Shown here: positions 28,517-38,131 of the stretch, in pieces
Layout of the letters: the number at the start of each line of letters is the position of its first letter
Position numbering within the stretch: position 1 is the first letter of the stretch
Origin: Pseudanabaena sp.
GTDB taxonomy: Bacteria; Cyanobacteriota; Cyanobacteriia; Pseudanabaenales; Pseudanabaenaceae
Assembly: GCA_003249035.1 (NCBI GenBank)
Contig: QBMK01000008.1
Coordinates: 29,875-93,874, forward strand
Reading direction: 5' to 3'
DNA length: 64,000 nucleotides
The notes under the pieces: model-generated
Database searches by the model: none
Seen by the model: only the letters and a program-made list of their open reading frames with translations
What the model was told of the DNA's origin: nothing
Translations under genes and position numbers: made by a program

Positions 28517-29131
28517 TTATTTATTGCCGTAGGCTTGCCAAGCCAAGCTGACCAATGAGTTGAATATGGCGGCAGCAGCGATCGCATTGCCTTTACGGCC
28601 TTCAATCCGAATGTGAGGGATCAACGAATTATTTAAGCGTGATTTAATTGCATCAGCATCAATGAAGCCAGCAGGAGTACCAATCACCAACGCAGGCTTG
28701 ACATCCTCTATTTCAATCAAGTCCACTAGAGTTGCCAAAGCCGTTTGGGACTCACCAATAACAAAAATAGCTTCGGGGTAGCGTTTTGCTAATGTTTCGA
28801 TTCCCCAAGCCTCTTGAGTTTTCCCTTTCTGGGGACGGGTAATCGCTTCAACGCCACAATAAATTGGATTAGCAAAAGTATCACAGACTTTTGGGAAGAT
28901 TGCCGCCTTTACTGTTGGTACATCCACAATAATAGTGGTGCGTGTAGAGAGGGCAGTAGCTCCAGCCTGTAATGAATGTTCAGAAAACCTGACAAGGTCT
29001 TTATACTCAAAATCTGCAGTTGCATATATTACTTGGCGCACAATTTCATATTCGGCTGGTGAAAGTGAGTGTTCACCAATTTCTTGATCGATTATTGCTA
29101 AGCTTTGTGCGTCCGTAATATGCCATTCCAT
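28517..29131 (-). CDS. cobH: Precorrin-8X methylmutase
   Basis: A 204-residue CobH/CbiC family protein, which moves the C11 methyl group to C12 in cobalamin synthesis. The C-terminal motif RIEGRKGNAIAAAAIFNSLV and the glycine-rich PALVIGTPAGFIDADAIKSR are diagnostic. The segment normally carrying the catalytic His (VIHTTGD-like) reads VIYATADFEY here, with Tyr36 in its place. No other cob gene is adjacent and no cobalamin riboswitch is visible. The length is normal, so it is probably functional in its own subgroup. Confidence 0.88.
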   Translation of the reverse strand: MEWHITDAQSLAIIDQEIGEHSLSPAEYEIVRQVIYATADFEYKDLVRFSEHSLQAGATALSTRTTIIVDVPTVKAAIFPKVCDTFANPIYCGVEAITRPQKGKTQEAWGIETLAKRYPEAIFVIGESQTALATLVDLIEIEDVKPALVIGTPAGFIDADAIKSRLNNSLIPHIRIEGRKGNAIAAAAIFNSLVSLAWQAYGNK

Positions 29132-29268
29132 AAGATTTATGCGATTTACCGTAGTTAGTCATATAGCATTCAGGTATGACCGTACCATATTTTAGAGAAC
29201 GTCGCGATTTTTGGTGTATCCAAACCTAATAGAGTGTGAATACTTATCTCTTAGTTTTTATTGCTGTT

Positions 29269-30348
29269 CTACTCAAGAACGTAATTACCTTGTCTGACGC
29301 AATTTCGACCTTCAGCTTTAGCGAGGTATAGGGCGAGATCAGCTGATTTGAGCAAGTGCAGCACATCAAAATCTTGAGATGGCAAAAGTGTTGCAACACC
29401 ACAGCTAATCGTTACATGATTGGCAACTTTAGAATAATCGTGAGTTAATTGTAAGGATCGCACAACTTCTGTAGCCCGAATTGCCACATTCAAAGCTCCT
29501 TCGGCACCAGTATTTGGCAAAATAATTGCAAATTCTTCCCCCCCATAGCGAGCAACCAAATCCGCAGGACGATTGGTGGATTTACTGATTGCTTGGGCAA
29601 TTTCCTGTAAGCATCGATCGCCTTCTTGATGTCCGTAATTATCGTTATAGCTTTTAAAAAAGTCGATGTCACATAGCACCAATGAAAGCGGAATTTTTTC
29701 TCTTTGTGCTCGTTTGCATTCTTGTTCTAAATATTCATCTAGACAGCGCCGATTAGCGACTTGGGTTAGACCATCAATGGAGACCAATCGCCTTAATTCT
29801 TGGACGACAACCGACAATTGCTGGTTGGCAGCTTCAAGCTGTTGCCGAAGATTCGCTTGATCGAGCAAATGGCTTACCCTTTGTCTTAGAACAGCCCAGT
29901 GTATTGGCTTAGTTACATAATCCGAAGCTCCAACCTCATAGGCTCGGTCCACAGACTCACGATCTTCAAGAGCGGTAATCATTAAAACAGGTGTGCGATT
30001 ACCGTAAGGAAGTTGTTGTAGCCTTAAACAACACTCAAAGCCATCCAAGACTGGCATCATCGCATCCAGTAAAATTACATTTGGGTAGCATTTTTGATAA
30101 ATTTCCAAGGCTTCCATGCCATCAGCCGCCTCAATAACACGATAATTTTCGCGTTCTAAATAACGCACCAAAATTTTTCGTATAAGCAAATCATCATCCA
30201 CAATTAAAATTAAAGGGGGCTTAGATGATAATGTCTCGGAAATATTAGTTTCTTGGATTATTTTTGGACTTATGTCTTGGCTTAAATACTTATTGCGATC
30301 GCTGATATCATCGATTGTCATTACTTCGTCAGACGGTAAAAGTGACAT
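29269..30348 (-). CDS. Response regulator with diguanylate cyclase (GGDEF) domain
   Basis: A 359-residue protein. A short N-terminal tail (1-45) precedes a REC domain (about 46-165) with acidic pair VDDD, phospho-acceptor Asp in LLDAMMPVLDG and Lys in YVTKP. A short coiled coil leads to the GGDEF domain (about 195-355) with the active-site form GGEEF near residue 270 (ARYGGEEFAIILP), which is catalytically competent for c-di-GMP synthesis. It starts 17 nt after the Hpt-domain gene on the same strand, so the Hpt protein probably phosphorylates it. Confidence 0.93.
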   Translation of the reverse strand: MSLLPSDEVMTIDDISDRNKYLSQDISPKIIQETNISETLSSKPPLILIVDDDLLIRKILVRYLERENYRVIEAADGMEALEIYQKCYPNVILLDAMMPVLDGFECCLRLQQLPYGNRTPVLMITALEDRESVDRAYEVGASDYVTKPIHWAVLRQRVSHLLDQANLRQQLEAANQQLSVVVQELRRLVSIDGLTQVANRRCLDEYLEQECKRAQREKIPLSLVLCDIDFFKSYNDNYGHQEGDRCLQEIAQAISKSTNRPADLVARYGGEEFAIILPNTGAEGALNVAIRATEVVRSLQLTHDYSKVANHVTISCGVATLLPSQDFDVLHLLKSADLALYLAKAEGRNCVRQGNYVLE

Positions 30349-30365
30349 GCGCCTAGCAGAAAAGG

Positions 30366-30740
30366 TTAGTGATATTTCGCGTTTTCTAACTCAGCTTTAA
30401 CATTAGTATATTCATCAGCAATTCTATTGATTTTGATATCTACAGCTTCATATTTTTGATTGCGTAGATTTATTTCCAATTCACGACAGAGCGCTGCTAG
30501 ATCGTCGGCACCGATTAAACTGCTGCTAGATCTTAGAGTGTGAACAGCCCTTTCCATCACCATAAAATTCTGTGGTATGAGGCTAGTATATAACTCTTGG
30601 AGTAGTGATTGTGAACTATCCAGATAACTGTCGATCAGTTCAATCAGAAATTCTGGATCTTCTCCGCCAATGTTACTTACTACCTTATGAAGAGCAGAAA
30701 TGTTGATTGAAGATAATTCCATATGAGAATTGGGCTGCAT
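30366..30740 (-). CDS. Hpt phosphotransfer protein
   Basis: A 124-residue single-domain histidine phosphotransfer protein. The motif RAVHTLRSSSSLIGA has phospho-acceptor His67 in the H-x-L-(K/R)-x-S-S context. An internal ATG at 30722 (MELSSIN) is an alternative start. Its stop is 17 nt from the start of the REC-GGDEF gene, so the pair forms a small phosphorelay module. The donor kinase must be a hybrid kinase elsewhere. Confidence 0.88.
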   Translation of the reverse strand: MQPNSHMELSSINISALHKVVSNIGGEDPEFLIELIDSYLDSSQSLLQELYTSLIPQNFMVMERAVHTLRSSSSLIGADDLAALCRELEINLRNQKYEAVDIKINRIADEYTNVKAELENAKYH

Positions 30741-31328
30741 AAAATATAGCTAAAATATCTTTTCCTGAAACTGTGTCTAAAAGATAAGTAGAGCATAATT
30801 AATTACAAACCCAAACCCGTAAAGTTGCGCCCCGCAGGGGCGCAACTTTACGGGTTTGGGTAATTTATTCGCACTAGTACTTATTGTAAGTTTCATTGCA
30901 GATAACTTTAGATCGATTTGATATAAACTTGTCCACATTCTGATAACTTCTTTAGGATTTTGGCTTTACTGAATGGTTAGCTAAGACAGTCAACCATTCC
31001 TCCAGCTAAACAAATACCGAGATTCCCTAAACTTGCGTTCGCCCTCATTGCCATAATTCGATGCTTTATCTTCAGCTCTTCGACAAATATTGAAACCAAT
31101 ATTGAATGAATCACCCCGCCGCAAGCGGACGGGGTATCAAATTCTTTTTTATTTGAATATACTCACACCGCAGAGCGGTGGGGTATTTACCCTCTTAGTT
31201 CAAATAAACTGAATGGTCGCTTCAAGCTCATCCATCTTATTTGTTCAGTAAAATGTCTGATGCTATGAATTGATAATGCGGGTTAGGCTTGAGCAAGTTT
31301 TTAGGCTCTGACTTGCCCTCAAAATTCA
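30741..31328. other. 588-bp intergenic region with hairpins
   Basis: It contains a 24-bp perfect hairpin (30810-30833 with 30837-30860, arms CCCAAACCCG/CGGGTTTGGG). Two short hairpins of a similar C/G-rich type lie at about 31113-31135 (ACCCCG...CGGGGT) and 31166-31182 (ACCGC...GCGGT). The sequence between about 30975 and 31110 has no gene start or recognised domain. The flanking ACCCCGCC-type hairpins resemble transposon ends, so a decayed insertion is possible. The adenylate cyclase promoter lies somewhere in the last 100 bases. Confidence 0.5.
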
Positions 31329-32948
31329 GTGATAAAAAAATTGATGAGCGCAACAAACAATGCCAATCAGTCACACGTTAATCTTGATGCCGTATTTCAC
31401 GCAGCACAAGATATCTCGCGAGAATTAAATGCTGACAAGCTAATTAATCTCAGCCTCTCAGCATTACTAGAGATATCGCAAGCGCATTTGGGCGCTGTGA
31501 TTTTAGCGGATGGTGAAAATTTTGTGATCGCTGCCATGATTTCTGAGCGATCGCAAAATATAGAAATGGATGAGAGAGTACCTCTTGCCTCTGCTAATGC
31601 TGACAGTTTGCCGATGTTGATGGTTCGTCATTCCATAAATGAGCGCATAGAAACTAGCTGGGATCAAGACAATCCGAATCCGAATTTTTTAGAAGATCCC
31701 TATTGGTTGGTTAATTGTCCTCAAGCTTGTCTATGCATAACGCTATGCGAGGCAGGAGAATTTTTGGGAGCAATTTATTTGGAGGATAGCCATGGCAAAA
31801 AACTACTTCAATCTGAGTATTTACAAGTTTTGAGAGCGCTATGTCAACAAGTGGCAATTTCCTTGGTAAGGTCGCGTGAATCAGAATATATAAATAAGCG
31901 CAAAGACGTGGAAGAAGCTTTGCAACGCAGTAACTCTCTTTTAAAATCTCAGCGGGAAGCCTCAGTCGACGGTATTTTGGCAGTGGATGAGCAGGGGAGG
32001 ATCGTTAGTTATAACAGTCGGTTTTGCAAGTTATGGCAAATTCCTGAATCAGTGCTGCAAGCTGTGGAATATGGAGGATTACTTAGTCTGTTGCAACATC
32101 ACCTCCAACTGCCAGAGGGACTGGTCGAGGCGCTGGAAAATGCCTATGATTCTCCTGAAATGTTTACGCAACAAGAACTTTATCTTGCCGATAATCGTGT
32201 AATTGATTGCTATTCAGGACAAGTACATTCCCCAGAGGGTAAGTTTTATGGGATGGTATGGTACTTTCGCGATGTAACAGATCGCTTTCGGATACTTCAA
32301 GAACTTCACTTAGAGAAAGAACGTTCTGAGAGTTTATTACTGAATATGTTGCCTGAGCCGATCGCCAAAAAACTTAAGTATAGCCGTGCATCAATGGCAG
32401 ATGGCTTTGAAGAAGTATCAGTTTTGTTTGCCGATATTGTTGGCTTTACCGAACTTTCCAGTAACATGTCACCATTAGAGCTAGTCGGTTTACTCAATCG
32501 TATTTTTTCTATGTTTGATAATTTGTGCGATCATTACAAACTTGAAAAAATCAAAACCATTGGTGATGCCTATATGGTGGTGAGTGGATTGCCAGAGCCA
32601 AGAGCCGATCATGCAGCTGCGATCGCAAGTATGGCGCTCGATATGCAAAAAGCGATCTCTCAAGTTAAGTCACGCGAGGGTATCCAAATTTCGATGCGAA
32701 TAGGCATTAATTCGGGGCCTGTTATTGCTGGTGTGATTGGAACCAAAAAATTTATTTACGATCTCTGGGGTGATACGGTCAATGTCGCCAGTAGGATGGA
32801 GTCATTGGGGCTAGCGAAGGCAATTCAGGTTACCGAAGAGACATACTTACGTTTACGCGATCAATTTAATTTTGAAAAACGTGGTTTGATTCCTGTGAAA
32901 GGAAAAGGCGAAATGTTGACCTATTGGCTAGTTGGCAAGGTTAATTAA
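31329..32948 (+). CDS. GAF-PAS adenylate cyclase (class III)
   Basis: 539 residues from a GTG at 31329; the ATG at 31344 gives 534 and is equally possible, and neither has a clear ribosome site. A GAF domain (about 20-185), a PAS domain (about 205-315) and a class III cyclase domain (about 355-535) are in order. Metal-binding Asp residues lie in VLFADIVGFTELS. The base-selecting positions are adenylate-type, with Lys in EKIKTIGDAYM and Asp in YDLWGDTVNVASRM, so the product should be cAMP. The architecture is like other soluble cyanobacterial Cya proteins. A CpdA-like phosphodiesterase gene lies 1.3 kb downstream. Confidence 0.92.
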   Translation: MIKKLMSATNNANQSHVNLDAVFHAAQDISRELNADKLINLSLSALLEISQAHLGAVILADGENFVIAAMISERSQNIEMDERVPLASANADSLPMLMVRHSINERIETSWDQDNPNPNFLEDPYWLVNCPQACLCITLCEAGEFLGAIYLEDSHGKKLLQSEYLQVLRALCQQVAISLVRSRESEYINKRKDVEEALQRSNSLLKSQREASVDGILAVDEQGRIVSYNSRFCKLWQIPESVLQAVEYGGLLSLLQHHLQLPEGLVEALENAYDSPEMFTQQELYLADNRVIDCYSGQVHSPEGKFYGMVWYFRDVTDRFRILQELHLEKERSESLLLNMLPEPIAKKLKYSRASMADGFEEVSVLFADIVGFTELSSNMSPLELVGLLNRIFSMFDNLCDHYKLEKIKTIGDAYMVVSGLPEPRADHAAAIASMALDMQKAISQVKSREGIQISMRIGINSGPVIAGVIGTKKFIYDLWGDTVNVASRMESLGLAKAIQVTEETYLRLRDQFNFEKRGLIPVKGKGEMLTYWLVGKVN

Positions 32949-32979
32949 AAAATTGCGGGAAATACCCACCATTTTTAGT

Positions 32980-34236
32980 CTATGGATGTACTAGCCAAGC
33001 TCGCTGAATAGGTTGAACGATCGCCTGTACCAGTGGGGACATCCTTGCAATATCTTGTAAACCTTGCTCGGTCTGCACATTAATACCCTGCTTATAGATG
33101 CTATAGCCCTTAGTCCGTGAAACCCTTATACCGCAATAGTATTTCGGCTCCATCCCTTGAGAAATTAATTTCTCGCGCCAATTGTCGAGACTCTCTTGTT
33201 GCTGAATATCATCTAAATGCGAAATATCAGTAGCGCGGAATAAATCGCGATCTAAAAAGCGGCGGCATAAATCCGCAAGTGTTCGATCGCTACTATCGCG
33301 CCATCGATGGATGTGATAGGTAAAGACTATGTCATCTGAAGCAAAATATTCTTCACAGGTAATAGATTGTGGCTCTTGGGTTAGCCAAGCCGTCATCGTG
33401 CGATCGCTAAATAATTGATCTTGGTCACTCGTAGCAATTAAAAACTTTGCTCTGCGAAAAATTCTTTCTAATAAAAATCTTGCCGCTAAGTTTTTGGGAT
33501 GGTTATAGATCTGCAAATACATAAAGTAGCGCACTGTCAAATAATGCTCGATCGCTACCATTCCTTTTCGACCGATTACTAAGTTTTGAGAAATTGGATC
33601 AAAACGCAGAGCTAGTAAAATCCGATCAAGATCCAACTGCCCATACTTAGCGCCAGTGAAATAACTATCTCGTTCTAAGTAATCAAGGCGATCGCAATCG
33701 ATTTGACTTGAAATTAGCTGATAGATGAATGGCACAGAATATTTTTTAGTAAATACTCTTTCTAAGTCCTCTATTAAATCGGTCGAGAAGCTATTTAGAA
33801 CCTCAGCAATTTTGCTGAATTTCAGTAATCGCAAAGTCCATATTTCATGATTACTCCCAAAAACTTCTTCCGATGCATGGCTATAAGGACCATGGCCAAG
33901 ATCGTGGAGTAGTGCTGCTACTAACACCACAGTCCGATGGATTGCGAGGTAAGGATATTTGGTGGTAATTGCATCAAAAGCCCTACGAGTCAGAGCCATC
34001 ACACCTAGAGAATGTGTGAATCGAGATCCCTCAGCTCCATGAAAAGTAAAATAAGCAATATCCAGTTGCCGAATTCGTCTCAACCGCTGGAATTCAGGTG
34101 TATCGATCAATTGAATTAGTAAAGCTTCGGTGCGATCGTTACTATCAAGAGTTATCGCGCCGTGAATTGGATCGTTATAAGTGCGAGACTTGCCAAATAG
34201 CATAGGATTAGGGCTGTGATACAAATCACATTGCAT
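32980..34236 (-). CDS. HD-domain phosphohydrolase
   Basis: A 418-residue protein. The metal-binding HD motif is complete: THSLGVM (His75), LLHDLGHGPYSH (His111, Asp112) and a later Asp in QIDCDRLDYLERD. The arrangement matches the dNTPase/YwfO-like HD family, whose members hydrolyse nucleotides. The N-terminal RTYNDPIHGAI is typical of that branch. Its direct substrate is not known. It lies between a cyclase and a cAMP-phosphodiesterase-like gene but on the opposite strand. Confidence 0.88.
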   Translation of the reverse strand: MQCDLYHSPNPMLFGKSRTYNDPIHGAITLDSNDRTEALLIQLIDTPEFQRLRRIRQLDIAYFTFHGAEGSRFTHSLGVMALTRRAFDAITTKYPYLAIHRTVVLVAALLHDLGHGPYSHASEEVFGSNHEIWTLRLLKFSKIAEVLNSFSTDLIEDLERVFTKKYSVPFIYQLISSQIDCDRLDYLERDSYFTGAKYGQLDLDRILLALRFDPISQNLVIGRKGMVAIEHYLTVRYFMYLQIYNHPKNLAARFLLERIFRRAKFLIATSDQDQLFSDRTMTAWLTQEPQSITCEEYFASDDIVFTYHIHRWRDSSDRTLADLCRRFLDRDLFRATDISHLDDIQQQESLDNWREKLISQGMEPKYYCGIRVSRTKGYSIYKQGINVQTEQGLQDIARMSPLVQAIVQPIQRAWLVHP

Positions 34237-34271
34237 CGATTACCGATATCATAGAGTTAATAGGCAAAGAT

Positions 34272-35105
34272 ATGCTTTTTGCTTCTACACTGATGAATTA
34301 TGGTAGTTTCGTTTCCATTGCACAGTTAACCGATATTCATTTGTTTGAAGATATCGAAAATTCTTTGGTGGGCATTCAAACTGAAGCTTCATTTCAAGAA
34401 GTTTTAGGTGATGTTAAAAGAACATTTCCACAGACTGATTTATTGCTTTTGACGGGGGACTTAACTCAAGATGGGAGTGCCTCATCCTACGAGCGTTTAC
34501 GGCGATCGCTTGATAAATTGGGGATTCATTCCTACTGCTTAGCAGGAAATCATGATGATTTGTCTCTAATGCAAACGCATTTACCTAGTGAATATGTCCA
34601 TTTGAACCGTTCGCTAGATGCCGGAAAGTGGAGGATTTTGTTGCTTAGCTCCGTTGTCGTTGGCGCAGTACATGGATACTTGTCAGGATCGGAATTAGCG
34701 TGGCTAGAAGACAATCTGAACGCTTATCCCGACCGCCCAACCTTAATTGCTTTTCATCATCCATCTGTGCCACTAGGTTCGCAATGGATCGATGACATTT
34801 GTTTGGAGAATCAAGATCAATTTTGGGCAATCTGCGATCGCCATCCGCAAATAAAAGCCGTCTTACATGGACATGCTCATCAAGACTTTGACCAAATATA
34901 TGAGACGCCTCATAACTCGGTGCTCTGTCTAGTGACACCTTCCACTTGTATCCAGTTTCAGCCCCAAAACCACAAGTTCCAAATCGATAGCCAACCCCCT
35001 GGTTTCCGGCATTTGCGACTTTATCCTAATGGTGTAATAGAAACAGAAGTGCATCGACTGAAGGTCGGGAGCTTTCATCCCGACCTCGCCGCGAGCGGTT
35101 ATTAA
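34272..35105 (+). CDS. CpdA-like class III cyclic nucleotide phosphodiesterase
   Basis: A 277-residue metallophosphoesterase. All five motifs of the calcineurin-like fold are present: LTDIHLF (D-x-H), LLTGDLTQDG, AGNHDD, FHHPSVPLG and LHGHAHQDF. Homologues hydrolyse 3',5'-cAMP. It could terminate the signal made by the cyclase at 31329, which is inferred from proximity. An internal ATG (MNYGS, codon 8) is an alternative start. It is followed by a terminator before proB. Confidence 0.85.
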   Translation: MLFASTLMNYGSFVSIAQLTDIHLFEDIENSLVGIQTEASFQEVLGDVKRTFPQTDLLLLTGDLTQDGSASSYERLRRSLDKLGIHSYCLAGNHDDLSLMQTHLPSEYVHLNRSLDAGKWRILLLSSVVVGAVHGYLSGSELAWLEDNLNAYPDRPTLIAFHHPSVPLGSQWIDDICLENQDQFWAICDRHPQIKAVLHGHAHQDFDQIYETPHNSVLCLVTPSTCIQFQPQNHKFQIDSQPPGFRHLRLYPNGVIETEVHRLKVGSFHPDLAASGY

Positions 35106-35118
35106 ATCTTGATTTCCT

Positions 35119-35154
35119 GTTAGGATAAAAAATCGCTAGATTTTTTATCCTAAC
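35119..35154 (+). terminator. Hairpin between phosphodiesterase gene and proB
   Basis: GTTAGGATAAAAAAT and ATTTTTTATCCTAAC pair around a 6-nt loop and end 8 nt before the proB start codon. It is probably the end of the upstream transcript; it could also mask the proB ribosome site. Confidence 0.65.
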
Positions 35155-35162
35155 TTTTATAA

Positions 35163-36296
35163 ATGCAACCGCAGATCATTGTTATTAAAATTGGCACTTC
35201 TAGTCTTAGTCAGCCCGAATCAGGGGATTTGCAACTGGCAACGATCGCCAAATTAGTTGAAGAGATCGTTCATCTGCGCCGAGAAGGACATAGCGTTGTT
35301 TTAGTATCTTCGGGAGCGGTGGGGATTGGCTGCGGGAGACTAGGACTGAAGCAACGTCCCCGCAAGATCTCTAAGAAGCAAGCGGTTGCTGCTGTAGGAC
35401 AAGGACGCTTGATCAGGATTTACGATGACTTTTTTGGATCGTTGCAACAACCCGTCGCCCAAGTTTTATTAACACGCGGAAATCTGATCCAGCGACAGCA
35501 TTATATGAATGTTCATGCAACTTTCCATGAGTTACTAGAAATGGGAGTTGTGCCGATAGTAAATGAGAATGACACGGTTGCCGTTGATGAGTTGAAGTTT
35601 GGCGATAATGACACCCTTTCGGCGCTGGTGGCAAGTCTTATTGAAGCGGATTGGTTGTTCCTATTAACCGATGTCGATCGCCTATATTCGGACGATCCAC
35701 GCCAAAATCCTGAGGCAAAGCCAATTGAATTTGTGGAATATTCAGAACTTCAAGAACTTAGACAAGCGATCGGAGAGAAGCAATCGCTGGGTGCAAGCGG
35801 AGGAGGAACTCAATGGGGAACTGGCGGAATGACCACGAAACTTGATGCAGCTAGAATCGCCTCTGCTGCGGGAGTTCGCACGGTGATCACGCGAGGAGCT
35901 TTTCCCGATCGTCTGTCAGCAATTCTCAATGGGGAGAACTTTGGCACACAATTTGCTGCTCAGCCGAAGACGGTCAATGCACGCAAACGCTGGATTGCCT
36001 ATGGCATGGTTCCGCTTGGTAAGTTGTTTTTAGATGATGGAGCCGTGAATGCTGTTATTCGTAAAGGGCGATCGCTATTGCCTGCGGGAATCACGCAAGT
36101 AGATGGAAAGTTTGAGGCAAATGAGTCTGTAAGCCTTTGCGATCGGGATGGCAAGGAAATTGCTAGAGGTATCTCAAATTACAGTAACAGTGACATTCTT
36201 CGCATTCTCGGCTCTCAATCGGAAGATATCCCCAAATTACTAGGCTTTGAGGGCGAAGAAACTGTAATTCATCGCGATAATTTAGTCAGCCTCTAA
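35163..36296 (+). CDS. proB: Glutamate 5-kinase
   Basis: A 377-residue two-domain enzyme for the first step of proline synthesis, which phosphorylates glutamate for ProA. The amino-acid kinase domain (about 1-260) shows [45 protein letters not shown] and [13 protein letters not shown]. The C-terminal PUA domain (about 280-370) is of the usual bacterial type. No proA is adjacent. Confidence 0.95.
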   Translation: MQPQIIVIKIGTSSLSQPESGDLQLATIAKLVEEIVHLRREGHSVVLVSSGAVGIGCGRLGLKQRPRKISKKQAVAAVGQGRLIRIYDDFFGSLQQPVAQVLLTRGNLIQRQHYMNVHATFHELLEMGVVPIVNENDTVAVDELKFGDNDTLSALVASLIEADWLFLLTDVDRLYSDDPRQNPEAKPIEFVEYSELQELRQAIGEKQSLGASGGGTQWGTGGMTTKLDAARIASAAGVRTVITRGAFPDRLSAILNGENFGTQFAAQPKTVNARKRWIAYGMVPLGKLFLDDGAVNAVIRKGRSLLPAGITQVDGKFEANESVSLCDRDGKEIARGISNYSNSDILRILGSQSEDIPKLLGFEGEETVIHRDNLVSL

Positions 36297-36455
36297 TTTG
36301 TTTAATATGCTGTTGAAGATTATCCGAATTTTTTCTCTACTCATGACAATTCACGACATATAGTGGTATATCTCAGCTATTGATGACAAACTGGTGAGCA
36401 AAAAAATGATCGGCGATCAAAATAATGGCTCTAAAAGGAGAATAGATTTAACAAC

Positions 36456-37361
36456 ATGAAATCGTTAAGACTTAGTATCAAACCCTCATACGCGATCGCA
36501 GCCCATTGCGTCGCTAGCAGCTTTTTTGTTACTTGCCTTGCCCTAGCTGATAGCTTAGGCACTCCACCAATGACGATCGCGCAGCCCATAATCTCTTCAC
36601 TCAACTGCACGCAGCTCACTAATCGACGCTATGTTGTCATACTGGATCGTCCAGCTAACCGATTACCTCAGTTGCCAGAATTTCTCGCGATCGCTGCCAT
36701 ACCCTGTGGCTATCTAAATATCTCCATGACGTTTTTTGGTGGCTTTGATACTGTCCAATCTTCTACATTTCGAGCCAATCAATTACGTGCGTTAGGTTTA
36801 GATGCAGTTGTGCATTCTTTCTCAACGAAAGTAAATAATATTCCTAACAACTTACAAGCATCTGTGGTTTTGGTAGAACTGAGCAAAGAACCGAATATGG
36901 CAATTCAACAGGTGCAAGCTGTATCTGGGAAGAGTGCATTTCTTGCCACATTTAATAATCGATCGGTAATTTTGGCAGCGCCACTATCAAGTCAACAGAG
37001 CGCTAATGAGATTGCCGCTAAGCTGAGAGGGCAAGGACTAGCAGCTCAAGTAATTAGCGCATCGCTGATCGCATCCCCCATGACATCGCCCAATAGCTCT
37101 ATTCCCACAACTCCAGCGCTAAATCCTCCAACCACTAAACCCACCACAAGTTCAACTTCCACGATTTATCGCGTGCTAGTTCCCAATAAAGATGCCAACA
37201 CCTTAAAGCAATTACGAAAGCTAGCCCCGGATGCTTTTGTGACTATTTTTAAAGGAAAATCATATATTCAAGTGCGCACTTATACTAATCGTAGTAATGC
37301 TCACCGTGAAAGAGAACTCTTAAACGAGCGCTTTGCAGGCACGATTTTGATTCAAGATTAA
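36456..37361 (+). CDS. Secreted protein with SPOR-like repeats
   Basis: A 301-residue protein. An N-terminal signal segment (about 10-42) precedes three small alpha/beta modules (about 50-130, 135-195 and 235-300). Each resembles a SPOR-type fold of strand, helix and strand with the feel of RYVVILDRP and SVVLVELSK. A Thr/Pro/Ser-rich linker (about 200-235) separates the last. No catalytic motif is seen. It is 8 nt upstream of the peptidase gene, so the two are probably cotranscribed. The exact family is not recognised. Confidence 0.6.
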   Translation: MKSLRLSIKPSYAIAAHCVASSFFVTCLALADSLGTPPMTIAQPIISSLNCTQLTNRRYVVILDRPANRLPQLPEFLAIAAIPCGYLNISMTFFGGFDTVQSSTFRANQLRALGLDAVVHSFSTKVNNIPNNLQASVVLVELSKEPNMAIQQVQAVSGKSAFLATFNNRSVILAAPLSSQQSANEIAAKLRGQGLAAQVISASLIASPMTSPNSSIPTTPALNPPTTKPTTSSTSTIYRVLVPNKDANTLKQLRKLAPDAFVTIFKGKSYIQVRTYTNRSNAHRERELLNERFAGTILIQD

Positions 37362-37369
37362 CGCTTAAG

Positions 37370-38131
37370 ATGAAATATATGGCATCTAGTTCTAAATCTG
37401 TAATTAATGATGATTTGCCAGCCTACACTGTACGTGTAAGCGATCGCGCTAAATCTGTTCGCCTTTCCCTTTCAGTAGAAACTGGTTTAGAGGTAGTTAT
37501 CCCTGTTAATTATGATCGCCAGAAGGTTCCTGAGCTTGTCCAAAAAAAGCGCGATTGGATTGTTCGCAATCAACTCAAGCTCGATCAGCGTGAGGCTTTT
37601 TTTCAGTCACAGGCTCCCCATGAGTTACCTGACAGCATTAATCTGCGATCGCTTGGAGAAGAATGGCAGATTGAGTATCGCCAGACTCCCACGAAATCAA
37701 GAGCGATTGCGATCCAAGAAAATAAATCTGCGCTAAAACTAGTTGTAAATGGCAATGTTGCTGATGTCGAAGCTTGCAAATTTTTCCTGAAGCAGTGGTT
37801 GATGCAAAAGGCGGAAAAGCATTTATTTAGCTGGCTACGCAAAGTAAGTATCCAAGCTAAGTTGCCCTATCGCACTACGGCAGTAAGAAGTCAAAAGACC
37901 CTATGGGGAAGCTGCTCTGGCAATCGCAATATTAGCCTCAACTACAAACTACTCTTCCTAGAAGCTAATGTAGTTGAATACGTGCTGATTCATGAGCTGT
38001 GCCATACGGTACATATGAATCATTCAGATAAATTCTGGAAATTAGTCAGCAAACTTGAGCCAAATTACAAGATATTAGACAAGTCTCTTAATCAGTCATG
38101 GCAAGTTATTCCAGCATGGCTTGACTTTTGA
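37370..38131 (+). CDS. YgjP/DUF45-type zinc metallopeptidase
   Basis: A 253-residue protein of the WLM/SprT-related DUF45 family. The zinc-binding motif is HELCHTVHMNHSDKFW near residue 215 (HExxH, with a third ligand His in MNHS). The sequence RSQKTLWGSCSGNRNISLNYKLLF just before it is also family-typical. The N-terminal half (residues 20-110) is the usual scaffold of beta strands. The substrate is unknown. It starts 8 nt after the SPOR-like gene; the ATG at codon 4 is a possible alternative start. Confidence 0.88.
   Translation: MKYMASSSKSVINDDLPAYTVRVSDRAKSVRLSLSVETGLEVVIPVNYDRQKVPELVQKKRDWIVRNQLKLDQREAFFQSQAPHELPDSINLRSLGEEWQIEYRQTPTKSRAIAIQENKSALKLVVNGNVADVEACKFFLKQWLMQKAEKHLFSWLRKVSIQAKLPYRTTAVRSQKTLWGSCSGNRNISLNYKLLFLEANVVEYVLIHELCHTVHMNHSDKFWKLVSKLEPNYKILDKSLNQSWQVIPAWLDF

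Noticed and set aside
31113..31182. Two similar hairpins as a minimal CRISPR
   Set aside because: Only two short units with unequal arms, no conserved repeat length and no cas genes.
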